This document shows positions 29,221 to 42,200 of a stretch of 64,000 nt of DNA, piece by piece; within the stretch, counting starts at the first letter, position 1; each line of letters starts with the position of its first letter. The position numbers and the translations under genes were made by a program. This DNA comes from Acanthaster planci (lineage: Eukaryota; Echinodermata; Asteroidea; Valvatida; Acanthasteridae): NCBI RefSeq assembly GCF_001949145.1, contig NW_019091364.1, forward strand, positions 863,434 to 927,433. Direction: 5' to 3'. The notes beneath the pieces were generated by a model that ran no database searches, was not told where the DNA came from, and saw nothing but the letters and a program-made list of their open reading frames with translations.

Positions 29221-32200
29221 ATCCCTAAAAAGGACAAACACCACTGGATGCAAAGATAAAAGATTTTAAAAACTACCAACAATGAACACTGCACGTATTT
29301 AGTATTATAATGAATTTGAGTCCATATTACTCAACACATACAAGACAAACAGACAACTTACATTTTCAAGTTGGTGGCTCCTTTTAATAGAGCAGACAAT
29401 GGAATTATTGACAAGAAAATTGACACCTTTGTCAGCCTATGATCCTACTCATTTAAAATTAGTAAACCTACGAGTTGACTAAAATCCTAGACCTACTTTT
29501 GTACGAAATTATCTCTTAAAATCTATTCATTTCTTGTTTCTCAAACCTACATCCAACATCTTCACCACCAATTTGTCTTCACTGGTATTGCTCCATTCAT
29601 GTTTTAAAAAATTCCATCCCCAATTTCCTCGATTCTACAACAACTTACTTCTTTACAAGCTGTACAACAAGTGACATGTACAAAACATTTAAACATTTGA
29701 TCAGTTTTTCCTATGAGCAATCACAGGGCGTACACATCGACTATTCTCAGCTTCTGCCAATTATAAGGACACGGGAATTTTTTTCCTGTTGCGAATTTCC
29801 CCAACATTTATACCTAAGAAATGCAGGTGAATGTGGCAATCTAACACAGAGCAAGACAGCACATCACAGTTCTCTTTTTAATTGGAAAGTATAAAGGCAG
29901 ATTTTGTTAGGTCACAGACTGCATGATAACCTCTTTGGCCTTGTAAAACTGTACAGGCATTCTTAATTTGTCCAGCATTTCTAATTTAAAAATCGAAATT
30001 TCAACCCAGTTGTGACAACCGATTTCTGCCCACAGATGTGACAGTTGCTCCCCCCATCCTTTCATTCTTGGAGTACATTTCTTGCCTTCCATATGAAGTC
30101 ATCCGTCTAGTGGAATCATTTCTGTCATCAAAGTGTTAGACCACATTTCAATTCTGAGCTACTGAGTAAGTTCAATAACAAAAATAAACAGAACACATTT
30201 TTTTCATTTCTTATCTAAAAAAAACAAATTCACCTACAGACCTTACTGTACATTATCTACAAGTGATCTGGAAAATACAAAAACATCTTCACCACACTTT
30301 GCATCACATGATCACAGTCATTCATCCAATCACAATGGAACATTACACGTGTTGCATATTCATAAACTAATGCAGGATGTACAATGGTGGTTTTCATGGT
30401 GCATGAATAAACATCATTCATTCAAATTGACTTTGTGAACATCAGATAAGATCCAACTTTCAACATTTTGGAAGCTTCGAAATGTGAGGACTCCAATAGT
30501 CATCTGACAATTCTGTTGAAAAGGCATTCATCAAAATAAAAGTTAGGTTCTTGTCCCAAACTAATGCCAACTTTACCCAAACAAAACTTGCTTAGTGCAC
30601 AGTTTAGTTCACAGCCAACTGTGCTACTGACATGTTTCAACAAAGCTGCCAGATCAGTTGGATTGCACACACTTCTGGAAAAGGAAAATAAAAATCACAA
30701 AATGAAAGTCGCTGAGAGTCACACAATATGCACGGCACTGAAACTTTGCACAAAAGAAGAAACTTGCCAAACAGACCTCGATCAGCCATCATCCAAATGA
30801 TAACTACAGACCCATCTCCACAACTTTTGAATATATATAGGGGGCTGATGCACTGCACCTAGTCTGTTAAATGGCATATATCACCAAGGGTCCAAAGATG
30901 AAGACTGTCTTGGAATTATATCCCCAAAGACTTGCTTGCTCCATGTAGGAAACAGCGGTTTGATAGTTATCAAATTTATGATACATAGAAAAAAGGAGGA
31001 AAACTGTCTCTGTAGCAAATTCACAGGTCTTTGCAGTTTGGTTAAATTACTCCATGATAATGTGAACATTCAAAGTCCTAAAATGGTTCCTGTATATCTT
31101 GAAATGCAGAGGTATTAAAAGTCGATTGAAAAGAGATTTAAACCAATCCAATGGTGGCAGGGGCATTTAACCTTTCCAAAGTGTTTCAATAAGGTTTACA
31201 GATGTCTAATTTCTCATAAAGGCCATACACATTTCAATGCCAATTCCTTGACAATCAGTGGCAAGTAAATCTTAATCCAAACAATGCGTGCTTCACAAAG
31301 TGACGCAAGTCTTGCCAGCCAAAAATGGGCCAAGGGGGAGAGGGGGACTTTGCAAGTCAGCAAGGAGACGCATTTTTGTGTCTGCTCACTCTTCATTTCA
31401 ACTCTCATTTGAAAGTGACCAGTCCATGCCTTCCAGTTTCTCTTCACAGATTCAACAAAATTCAAACTACAAATTCATATTTATTCAACCACCAAAGTTT
31501 CCCCACAAAAGTCTGAATTTTCTCCTTTTTTAACAGAAGCATTATGACAAATAAGTTCTCAAATTCACTGAACACTTCAACGTCTGTATTGCACTTTCTG
31601 ATTTTTCATCAACTTTTTCAGTGAACGAGAGAGACTTTCATAACAAGATTTGCTTTAAAATAAGATTTTGATAGGCATTTTTGGAATTAAGGTACAAAGA
31701 AGACACTAAAAATGGCGAGTTTCAATGCTATGGAAGATGTTGGGCTTTCCACTATCAAAGAAACTTCCAGAAACGTGTTGCACTGACTATAAAAACCTAC
31801 TTCACGACATCTCAGATCACATTGAGGATTCTCTCCCAATCACTAAAATAAGATGTTATTAACTTACAACTGTAAGGTCAAAACAAGCTGGAGTGCTCAT
31901 TGGATTTCCTTCTTACCAATTTATCCCTTCTTAGCTTTTTGGTTCCTTTTTAGAAATCTGCCTGGGTAAGACTTTGGAAGGATACATGATTTCAGTCAAT
32001 GCAACATGTTTTCCTCTTCCCAAAATTAAAACCTAACTCACACTTGTACAATCTCAAGGGAAAAAACATCTACAAGAAAAAATCACCCTTAATATAAATC
32101 TAAAAGAAAATCATGAAAATTAAAAAACATAAATTTGAATACTAAGCCGATTCCACCGTAAAAATCAAATCTCTGGATTAAAAGAAAATGTAATCCTAAA

Positions 32201-35200
32201 ATGTTTTTTTTTACTTAAAAGAAAACATTAAGATCATCTAAGACTTAGGAACCTACTTAATTGGACACCGAACGGCACTATGTACATTCAGCAAGAATGC
32301 TTTCTTCAAAAATCAGCCCGTGTGTCCTCAACTATGAACAAAAAAAGCAAGAAAATTCCAAATATCTAATATTTCTAAAATTTAGTTTGGGGCAAAACCG
32401 CAGCACAGTGCTAAATACTTACAAGGAAAACTCCTCTCGGCATTCAAGATTTTCACAGCAATCCTTTCCTTGATCTATTTCAATTTCACAGCGAGAGTTA
32501 AAGCAATCATTAAACCCAAGGTTTGCATTTTCTACAAAGTGTATCTTTATTTCCTGACACTCAATTTTGGTGCACAAATTTGAGGTAATACAGAGAATCA
32601 TAGCTTTTCAAGAAATTCTTCCAAAATACTTTAAAATATATTATATATTGCCTGACACAGAGGTAAAGAAGACAGAAATTGCCAGCATGGTTTGGAGTAA
32701 GATACACAAGTTTTAGGGGTAACTTGAAGAAGCTATAATCTGATCCAGAAAAGCTTGCAGAAAGTTTTGTCTACATTTTTAACAATTATTTTCCTGAGGA
32801 GTTTAGCATCTGTGGCCCGGTCCCCATACTAACAAAAAATAATGTCATTAATAGTTACAGTTTTCTTTAGCCCCTCCGTGTTTGTTTAAAACAAAAAACA
32901 ATGGCAAATATATTTCTTCTTTTCAAGTTAAACAGCCTTTTTTCATATAATGCTTACTCCTGATTCAGCTGCTATCTTGACAAAATAAACAGATGAATTG
33001 GCAAACTAGTTGCTTTTGTTTTTTTCTTCGTCACAAATACATTTCAACAAACGACAATTTTGCAACACACCACCACACAAATGGTACAAACATATCCCTT
33101 AAGAACACAGACTAGAAAATACAACTGTTGTGTTTAGAGGACCAGCAATTGGACAATCACGCAACCTTTCAACCTTGACCTATTAACTTCTGGGCCCTGA
33201 ATGACAACTGTGCACTACTTTACATCTAACAACTATTTCACTGGAATAAGGAAATCAGAGCACCATTTTATTCACTTTTTGTTCTTTTCTCTTTTTTCCA
33301 TTTTTTTTTTTTATTTCTCTGTTCCCCAGGAATGCTTGTCTACTTTCAATGCATAGATTTTTTTGTGTATCAGTGACTTCACCTTCCTCATCATCGCATA
33401 ATTTACTCTTTATTTCTAAACTACTGCTACAGCAGAACCAAGAAAGAGACAGCTACTATGTTAACTCATTTTTTGTACAAAACATTACAATACTAAGACT
33501 TTGAGGTATTTTCATAAAAAAAAATAGACCAAACTTACAGGTCACACAAAAAACTTTTTCCCTGTTTTACATTCAAGACACCACTCTGATTTTTTGTACC
33601 TAAAACAAAAACTCTAATTTCCTAATGTTAATCCTTCACAGGCAAAAATTCAGAAACCTACTGAGGCAAAGTGTCGCCATGGCGATGTAATTTAGAATGA
33701 ACTCAAAAAATCAAGACTTTCGATCAAATTTTCAAATATTAAAAAGAAAACCTGGAAACGCTCTCTAGTGACCTTCCTTTTCTTAACTTCTTTCCAGGAC
33801 CGGGAGAACAGGTCTCACCTGCACAAGGAACAATGCTTTTTACAAGTAACTAACTCTTCCTTCAAACACCATCTTCACTCCTTGCAATTACTAATTAGCT
33901 AAAATCAATTCCAAACCCGCCCATTCACAGAAAAATCAACATACACTCTACTTCAGTTTCATCAACTGATTAAAAAAATCTTTCTCAAATACTCATGGAT
34001 AAAAGAGTCTCTCAAGACAAAAACCAAATAAGAAATTTTCCCTAAAACGCACGAGCCGAATCATAAGAGCCATGATGTTTAAAGACACATAAATCTTATT
34101 TTTAAAAAATAGCTCCTTTTTTGAAAAATAGCAAAATAGACTCTACATATATTATTATTATTTTATTATTTTATTTTTAAAATCCTTATAATTCACTTCT
34201 GCATTGAATCACCACAGGGGCGTGTGTCTGTCTTTTCATTCGGTTTTTGTTTTTTTCCCCACCATCCTCGGCCACACCAACATAACGGACTGGCTTTTTA
34301 GTTGTACAGAGCATCGATACTTCATTGTTTTCTACAAAGATAAGGTTGACGTAAAATTCTACGTGTCGTGAAAAACCCCAAAAGGAAAAAAAAAGAAAAG
34401 GAAAACACTCACTTGGACAAAACACTACTCGTTCACACTCATTGTCACAATCACTTCAAAATGTGTCCTTTTCCATTCTGCCAACATTCAACAACAGAAT
34501 CCTCTAAGTTTAGTTTCGGTCATCAAACTTCTTGTTTTCCCCAAGAAGTCCAACAAGACACAACCATGGACAACACACTGCTAAGCATCGGATGTTTCTC
34601 CTTGAATACAAAACCATTTTTTTCTTCAAAATCTTGAAACCTGCAGCTTCAAACAATGCAACACAAAAGGCAACTGTGTGGACAACCGTCAACCCTTGCC
34701 CAAAATGCTCCCTCTACATTCACGTGCATGAGTTGTATTCGTTAACTGCACTCATCCACATATGTGAGCGCATATTGGCCAATGTTAAACAGAGAACAAG
34801 CTGGAACTCTTGGTAAGAAGCACCCTTTCCATTCCCACTTACTTCCAATCCAATCAACCTGTTTCCTTGCCCCTCTCATTTCCCAACCATCTATTTCCAA
34901 ACTGAAACCAAAAGGCGCAATTACATTTTCAAAAAGAAAAATTCCCAGCATTCCATACTTAGCAGTGATGTTTCCTGGCTGTCTGTTGATAACATTTTCC
35001 CTTATCGATTCCAAAATGTCAAGCTGCTTTTTTTTCTCTCAGTCCACTGTTACCATTAAATAGTGGACACGGTGGGTTTGTTTTAAAGCAATGTATTAAA
35101 GCAACTGCAGCGCCATAACCTGTTTTGTAAGATCCTGACAAAAATCCCTGACCTCAACCGGAGGAGGTCTGCTCGTTGAACCTTCACTTTTTTCAACGTC

Positions 35201-36066
35201 TTCCACAAAACTGCGTCAGATAAATGCTCCTTTCTCGGCTTGTCGTCCCAGTAGCAGTTGGAAAACTCCAAAAAGGACAATAACTGTCCCCAACAACTTG
35301 CAACTCTCTGACGTCAGTTGTCTTACCCACAATCCTTGTTGACTAGTTGCCATGGAAATCTTGTCAGGGTGTGAGGCATGCAATACCTGCGGAAGTCTAA
35401 CAGACTTATAATACTGAGATTCGGTTTGAAGAGGACTTGGAGCGAGTTCCTAGTGAGTTTGAAGGGACCTGTGATCCAAAATAAAACAAAAACAAATAAA
35501 AAAAGATTTTCTTTTCCGAAAGTTGCCGAACATTAGCAAATACGCTGCAAGCACAAAATTCAAATTTACAGCAAAGCTTGGCAATCAAGGCATTCCCTTC
35601 TGTCCTACTGATTTTCTGATGCTCATCTGAAAAAAATTCTGTCTATGATTAGCACTCCCAAATCTACCAAAGTCTGACATCTAGTGAAGTAAATCTTGAT
35701 GAGCCCAGGGAGAGTACAGTCAATCCACTGTCATTTAGCACAGGGCTCAGAGATCAAATTCTCTTCTGCAAAACAATATGTTGCCATTTACTGCACTCTG
35801 TCAGAAACTGGTAGATTCAGCAAGATCCACAGAAGACAATTCCACCTCGGCTAAGAAGCAAACCAATTCCAGAGCCACCAATTCATCCAAAGAGCAAAAG
35901 AAGGTTTGATGAGAGTCAGCTAATAAACTCAGGTATCAACCAACGTTCTTAAAGCAGTTTTACCGACAGATTTCAGGACAGTTCCCAGCAAGCATGCCAG
36001 GGGGGTTAGGGTTTACTATACTCACGGCATAATGAAAACACTGGTGTCCCCTGGCTCTCCCCCTCC

Positions 36067-36219
36067 CTATTTGGCATGGGCTGTGACCACAGGTGCGGCT
36101 GCATAATACTGCTGGGGTTGCCCCTGGCCGTGTACGTCCTCAACTTGTTCCTGGGGCGAAGATTGGTTGGAGGTGTGAGGGGATGCATCGGGTGCCTGAA
36201 CTGTGACACCAGACACATC
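36067..36219 (-). CDS. RBMS: RBMS last coding exon
   Basis: Acceptor CAACACACAG; encodes [20 protein letters not shown], then a Gln-rich stretch ([15 protein letters not shown]) ending HAK before TAG at 36069-36067. The upstream pyrimidine tract is unusually C-rich. Confidence 0.88.
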   Translation of the reverse strand, partial: DVSGVTVQAPDASPHTSNQSSPQEQVEDVHGQGQPQQYYAAAPVVTAHAK

Positions 36220-39200
36220 CTGTGTGTTGAAGGGTGGGGGAGGGGATGGGGGTGGGGGTGGGGTCAAGGAAGGGGTAAGGAAGTGGTGAGGGAGGGGTGG
36301 TACAAGGGGTGGGTGATACGTAGCATGGGTTGCGAGCAGGTGTGGGTATTTGTCACAAATGTTCATGTAAGGGTGTGATAGGTGTTTGAGTAGGTGTTTG
36401 ACATGAAGTTCATTGTGGGGTTTGACGTAATGTTCAAGTCAGGGTGTGACACAGAGTTTGTGGGGTAGGGATCACATTGTGTCATGATTTGGAAGGCACA
36501 TATACAATGCAGAAATTTGCACATTCATGGAGCAAAACATGGTTACAGGTGATTTTTAGGGTAATGGAAGGCAACATTATTTCAGGGATGTAAATAGTTT
36601 GAAAAGAATGTGATACATTGGTGGAAGATGAAATGGAAGAATAAAACGGTCCAGGAAGTGGTTTGAGAATATGTGATCAGTCATTAAGGTGTACAGAATG
36701 TGTGTGCAGGTTTGTGAAAAGATTGAAGATTGCAATGTATATGTACAAACACACAGAGGGTGGGGGAAGGGGCGAAAGACGGGGTGCAACAGCCAGGAGT
36801 GTGGTGGTGATAAATGAAGCAACAGATACCAACGCCAGGCAGGTAAGGATGGTGAGAAAGGTGACACACCACAGAGCAGACATAGAGGGGGAGAGAGAGG
36901 GGGAAGAGAGAGCAAGGGATGATAAGCATGCGAGCTATTCTACGTACTTCAGTCTACACATAAAGCTAATCACATCCATGCATAACGACGTTGAATTAAT
37001 TACCGCAGCATATGTTTTTCAACAACTTCCAACTTCTAACTGGCCAATTTCCAAATGAGTTTCTGGACTATGATTTTGCCATTGACATATTTGCTGACAT
37101 CATTCAATAATTTCAATTCCAGAAATATATTGTTGTAAATAATTCAATTTTCTAAGTTTGTCTCTCCCCAATCTGACATAAAGAGCTTCTGGCCACAAAG
37201 CCACCACCAGCATGCCAACGAAAGACAGTGTTGCAGCCAAGTCCAACATACCGGTAAGTCCCATGACAAGTCTAGTCACGAGTCTTTTCACAGGACAAAT
37301 GACTTGTGGTGAACTCAACTACAACACTGAAGAAACATTATAGAGACAAAATAACAAGCCAAATTCCTTCCGATAATCGGCAGCGCATATAAACCTGCCG
37401 AACTGCAGATAATTGAGTAAGTCAGGGCAGTGTGTGTTTTGTTCTCTTTTACGAACGTACGCTGGATATAGGTAAAGCAAGCATTCAGGGGTTTTATCCT
37501 CATTGTCTGTGGCAGAAAACTCGGTATCTTATCAGAAACCTCACAGGTTGCTCAATCAAGTCACGGTGGCTGCAGATTGTGCAGTCTTGGGCAGAACACT
37601 ATCAATGATAGTTTCTTACCAACAGAAAGTACATGGCAATGTGTGAGACAAGAGAAACCAAATTGTCCAAAGAACTTGGCTTGTGACTTCTGGGCAAACA
37701 AGAACATTACGTTGAGAATCAGAATCAACTGGGCCAATCTCATCAAGCGACATCCTAATTTTTTAGTCAGGCAGCACTGCATCTTCTGGGAGCTCAATGA
37801 TTTTGGCCACATGGAGAACCCGACCCAGTTTGTAGTTGGGCATAATTCATGGTCGGGTAAGGGTAGATAAAAATATTCTTTTAATTACCTCGACTGCAAC
37901 AGGCTGTAGCATTGTGGTCCCGTGTTGATATGCCTGCTGGCCTACGTAAGAACCAGCATGCATGTACTGCTGGGGGAAAAAAAATTGCCAAGTTAGAATT
38001 TTCCTCGAGATCTGTAGAAACAATTCTTTTTATTAAAATCAATAAATTAAGATTTATATTTGAGTAACTTAGATAGTAGTAACTTCAACCGGTCTTTGAA
38101 TGTTGCCTGCAAAGTTTTGTCGGGAATTGTCAAAAAACTGGACACAATAAACTAGTGGCCAGTGAAGACAGGTTGTCAACATTAAGGCTGAAAAGAATTA
38201 GAAGCCATCAAGGCTGGGTCATCCTGTTCACAGGCAGGTGGAAACAGTCCTCTCCTCCAACCAACAGTGTGTCTTGAATTGCCCAAATGCGTACGGGCTC
38301 ATGCGCTGAGTAAAATGGCCCTGCAGGAATGGCGTCTCCTTGGAACTGTCTATTGCTAGGTTCTTACCGGTTGTAGTTGAAGATGACTCATCTGTTGAGC
38401 TATTTGAGGCATCATGCCGGTGTTCGGTACAGTGAGAGGTTGCTCCATGGTTGGTGATTGCGTGATTATTGATGTACCCTGGATACAATCAACAATAAGG
38501 ATTGAAATCATTTTAAGAAATCCTGCAATGCAAACCAAAGATTCAAATCGTCCTATCTGGACTGCAAAGTAAGAACCAATACACGGTTGTTGGCATAACC
38601 TAGAGACAGACAGAAAACTGGGGTTAAGGGAACAGCCCCATCTCCCTGCACATAATCGCACATGTTTACCATATGTGAGCTAACAGGTGTGAGATGTTGC
38701 TGAGGGACAATATAAGGTGTAGCAGCCTGGGTCATCCAGCCAGGGTTACTAGGCTGTACTGAGTAGCCAATCTGCTGGGAACCAACAAAGGGTGCGGGCA
38801 CCATCTGCGTGACCACAGCGTTGCTCAGATTGTGGCTGTTGGAGAAATAATGAAGACAAGATTAGAACAGAATGAAATTGTCAAATCTCACTACACCCTA
38901 ACAGGAATAAATGTTTATTTATTTACTGTTATTCAATAAGCCTGCTCACTGATCTCCCACGGAACCCAGCTTACATAATTTAAGACATTAAAATACCCAA
39001 AATACAATACAAAAGAATACAAAAGGATAAAAATTAGCAAAAAAGATAAGAACTCATTTTACAAATATAATCAAACCAAAAAAATTGCACAACAGAGAGA
39101 TATTGACAATTCTGTCTTTTACAGACTCTCAAACTGCTGTGACTCTGACACCAATGCCCAAAGCAACTCAACGCTCAGAATGTGAGCTTTGAAGACCAAA

Positions 39201-42200
39201 CATTTGAACCACATCGCTCCCAATACCTACACCACTCATAAATGTCACAGGCCTCACAGCACCCACAGCTGTATCAATACTTCAGCATTTTTGGTTCCTC
39301 CACTTGCTATCAAATTCCTAGTCTTCCACGTTCCCTCGTCCAAATTCCAACGATTCACATTTCCTGCACTTGCAACTGTACTCAGTGCATTCTCTGCCTG
39401 TACTCAACCTCTACTCAAAGTCAACTCAAGTGCACCCAATAGTTGTGGTTATCTTGTATTCACCAGTACCTTCACACAGGTATATCTGTCCATTCATATA
39501 CATGTAGCTATTAAATTACACGGAATCAAAAACTGAGGGACTGTGGCTCTTGCTCATAAACCCTGGCCAATCTTCCTTATTTGCCGATTGCTCAGAAGCA
39601 AGTGCTCTGCAATACCACTGGCCTAATGAGGGAAAGAGGATAGCAGGTGAATAATAACACCCACATGTTTGAAGCAACACACCCCTAAAGTCCATCCCCC
39701 CACTACAATCTCCCCACATACACAAGTTCAGTGACCTCGGGCAAAAAGGTTGCAGATGTTCTTCTCAATGCAAGCACTGAGAGAAGACCGCCCTTCAGGC
39801 CAAGAGGGCTTAGACTGTCTGCTTAGACACCCACACATAAGCAGACCAAAAGCTTGAGCTTGGCACTGATAAAGGAAAAGCATCTTCTTGGTGACAAACA
39901 ACTTCAAAACAAGTTGTCTGCTGTCCACGATTTGGCCAGTTCAAGTCTGGTCATTTGTTGCCTCTTTCTGTAATTCTTTTCCCAATAGAATTGTGGCAAA
40001 GGACCAAACAAAGGAGAATTAAGACACATTTTTATAATTTATCAGTACCCAGTGGCAGTAGCTAGCTTTGACTTTTTTCTTTAATGTCAAATTAGATTTG
40101 TTAAAAAAAATTTTTCTAAACAGTAATCCCAAACCTTAGAGCACTGTTCAAAACTAAAGCTCCCATGTTTAATGCACCTGCTCTCCTCTCGGGTAAATCG
40201 TCTGTACGTACCCATTGCGTTGATAGACGGCACTGTCGTAGGAAAGCTGGCCCTGGTCAGGTCGTTGGGCTGTCCAGATTGTAGGTGTCGTTGTTTGCTG
40301 CTGCTTGTTGAATTGATTACGTTTCTTCACACCACCATCAGCAAACTTGCATAGTAACGGATCATGCTGGCCTGCGTTGGGTCGGTAGAAGTTGGTAGAG
40401 CAAAAAGGAGCGGTTATAAACTCAGAGGAAAACAGTTACTGTGGGCATAATTACAAAACAAAATCCTCCCAACTGGTCTATCCTTAGCCACACCCCTTAG
40501 GCAACCCAACGAAATTTTGAACATTTTGTTGGGAATTCTAAGCGTTCCACATCCATTTGTAGATCATGAAATTGGGCAAAATTTCACAAGCTGCACTGAC
40601 TCTGCCATGATAGGTCAAGTAAAATAGCAACACTGCAGAAATACATGTGCACCACTCAAAAGGAAAATAGTTTAATTTTCCATCAAGTGAAATTTCAATT
40701 TCGACTAGAATGCTGTCAATCTGAAAACTGTTATAAACAAGTAAAGAGTGGTGGAAGTCTGACTCACCAGGAACAATGTAACCATTAAACCTCTTGATCA
40801 CTTCTTCACACTTCTCCTTGGATTCCATTCTGAAAGCGAGGACACACAGAGAGCAGAAAAGAAAATCCATCTCAGTCAATCGTTAAGACTGCTAGACATT
40901 ACACCTGAACTTGTACAACACCTTAAAATCTAAGCCTCAGAAAAGGATAGGTCAGTGCGCTCCCAGCATGGAAACTATGGGAAGGCCATCAGGATTGTAT
41001 TTAGAAGCAAACCTAATAATTCAAGACTTGGAAAGATGGGGGCAATTTGTTAATGAAGAGGGACAAACGATAGGCATGTAAGTGTGCATCTTGGACCTTG
41101 AGCTAGAAAGGAGAATCCCTATCCTAAAGAAACAAAATTTCTATGCAAGTTAAGTATGTATACATAGCATGAAGAGTGATGCATCACACCAACTTCTAAA
41201 TCACCCCTTCACTGGAGACTAAGTTATGGCGCAGCGCCCCCAATGACCTGTGCATAACAGAGTATTAGCATTTCCCCCCCCCCTCACCTTGCAAAGCCTA
41301 CTCCTCTACTGAGTTGAGTTTGGCTATCTCTTAGTATCCGAGTGCTGATGACGTGACCGTACGGCGACAGCATGTTCTCTAACTCCTTCTCGTCGTAACT
41401 CTTGGGAAGGTTGGAAATGTACAAATTGGTGGGATCTTGCTCTTGTTGCTGTGAAAATGACAGATAACACAAATCCACAGACACATAAGGGTGAATAGTG
41501 GTCAAGGATCACTTTTACAAATGCAAGAGGAGAAAAACTGGGACATTATGAAAGTTTCAAAACATCTTCCATACAAAGCACAATCAAATCGTATTTTTAA
41601 ACAAGGCAGGTGTTCTTGTATCTTTTAATCAGAAGTTTTTCATTTGGATGGCTTGTTTGCTACTGATGATTTACCATATTTTAAGTGAACCATTTGGAAA
41701 CCTGTAATTCAGTTTACAGACCATCTCAATGCCTTGTTGCTAAATCCTCGCTTTAAAACCCTAGTCAGGTTGGCTGTTGTCTACAAAGCAGACACAAAAA
41801 TGGAGAAAGGCAGCTGAGCTGAGTGAACAACCAATTTGCCAACATGTACATGTACTTGGTATGTGCATGCACGGAGCAGAGCAAACAGCCAGCTTCATCT
41901 GCATGGCTCATTCCTTCGACAATATCTGATTCGTGTTTGCCTGAGAAAACCCAGACAAGAGCTCCATTATACACCAACGAACGCACATCCCCGAGAAAAA
42001 AGGTGGCATTTACAGGTCCTCCTTGTACACACATGGAGATGACTTGGAATGGAGTGCAACCACAGATTTGGCCAACAAAGTGAGGAAAAAAAGCCGATGA
42101 TGAACAAGCTTTCAGGATACCCGCTGAGATGGCCTTACTTCACACACTGGCCTTGCCAGACAAGAGGAACGTGACATCATCTTTTTGTAGTGTCTAAACG

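Larger units (their letters stand above)
25590..36066. other. Convergent intergenic / 3'-UTR interval
   Basis: About 10.5 kb between the EPB41L5 and RBMS stop codons. It must contain both 3' UTRs. Features seen: AATAAA signals on the plus strand at 25987 and 26393, a hairpin element (about 26514-26736), a 74-bp duplication (27652-27802), a diverged ~162-bp repeat (about 28870-29220), and then some 6 kb of AT-rich sequence that could be a long RBMS 3' UTR read leftward. Several TTTATT words (minus-strand AATAAA) occur near 33309, 33409 and 34150, so the RBMS 3' end cannot be fixed. No open frame here is convincing. Confidence 0.65.

Noticed and set aside
36001-36015. GGGGTTAGGGTTTA as a telomere-like tract
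   Set aside because: Only one to two repeat units; too short for an interstitial telomere.
36006-36378. Long frames over the last RBMS exon in other frames and on the plus strand
   Set aside because: Shadows of the real exon and of the G-rich tract.
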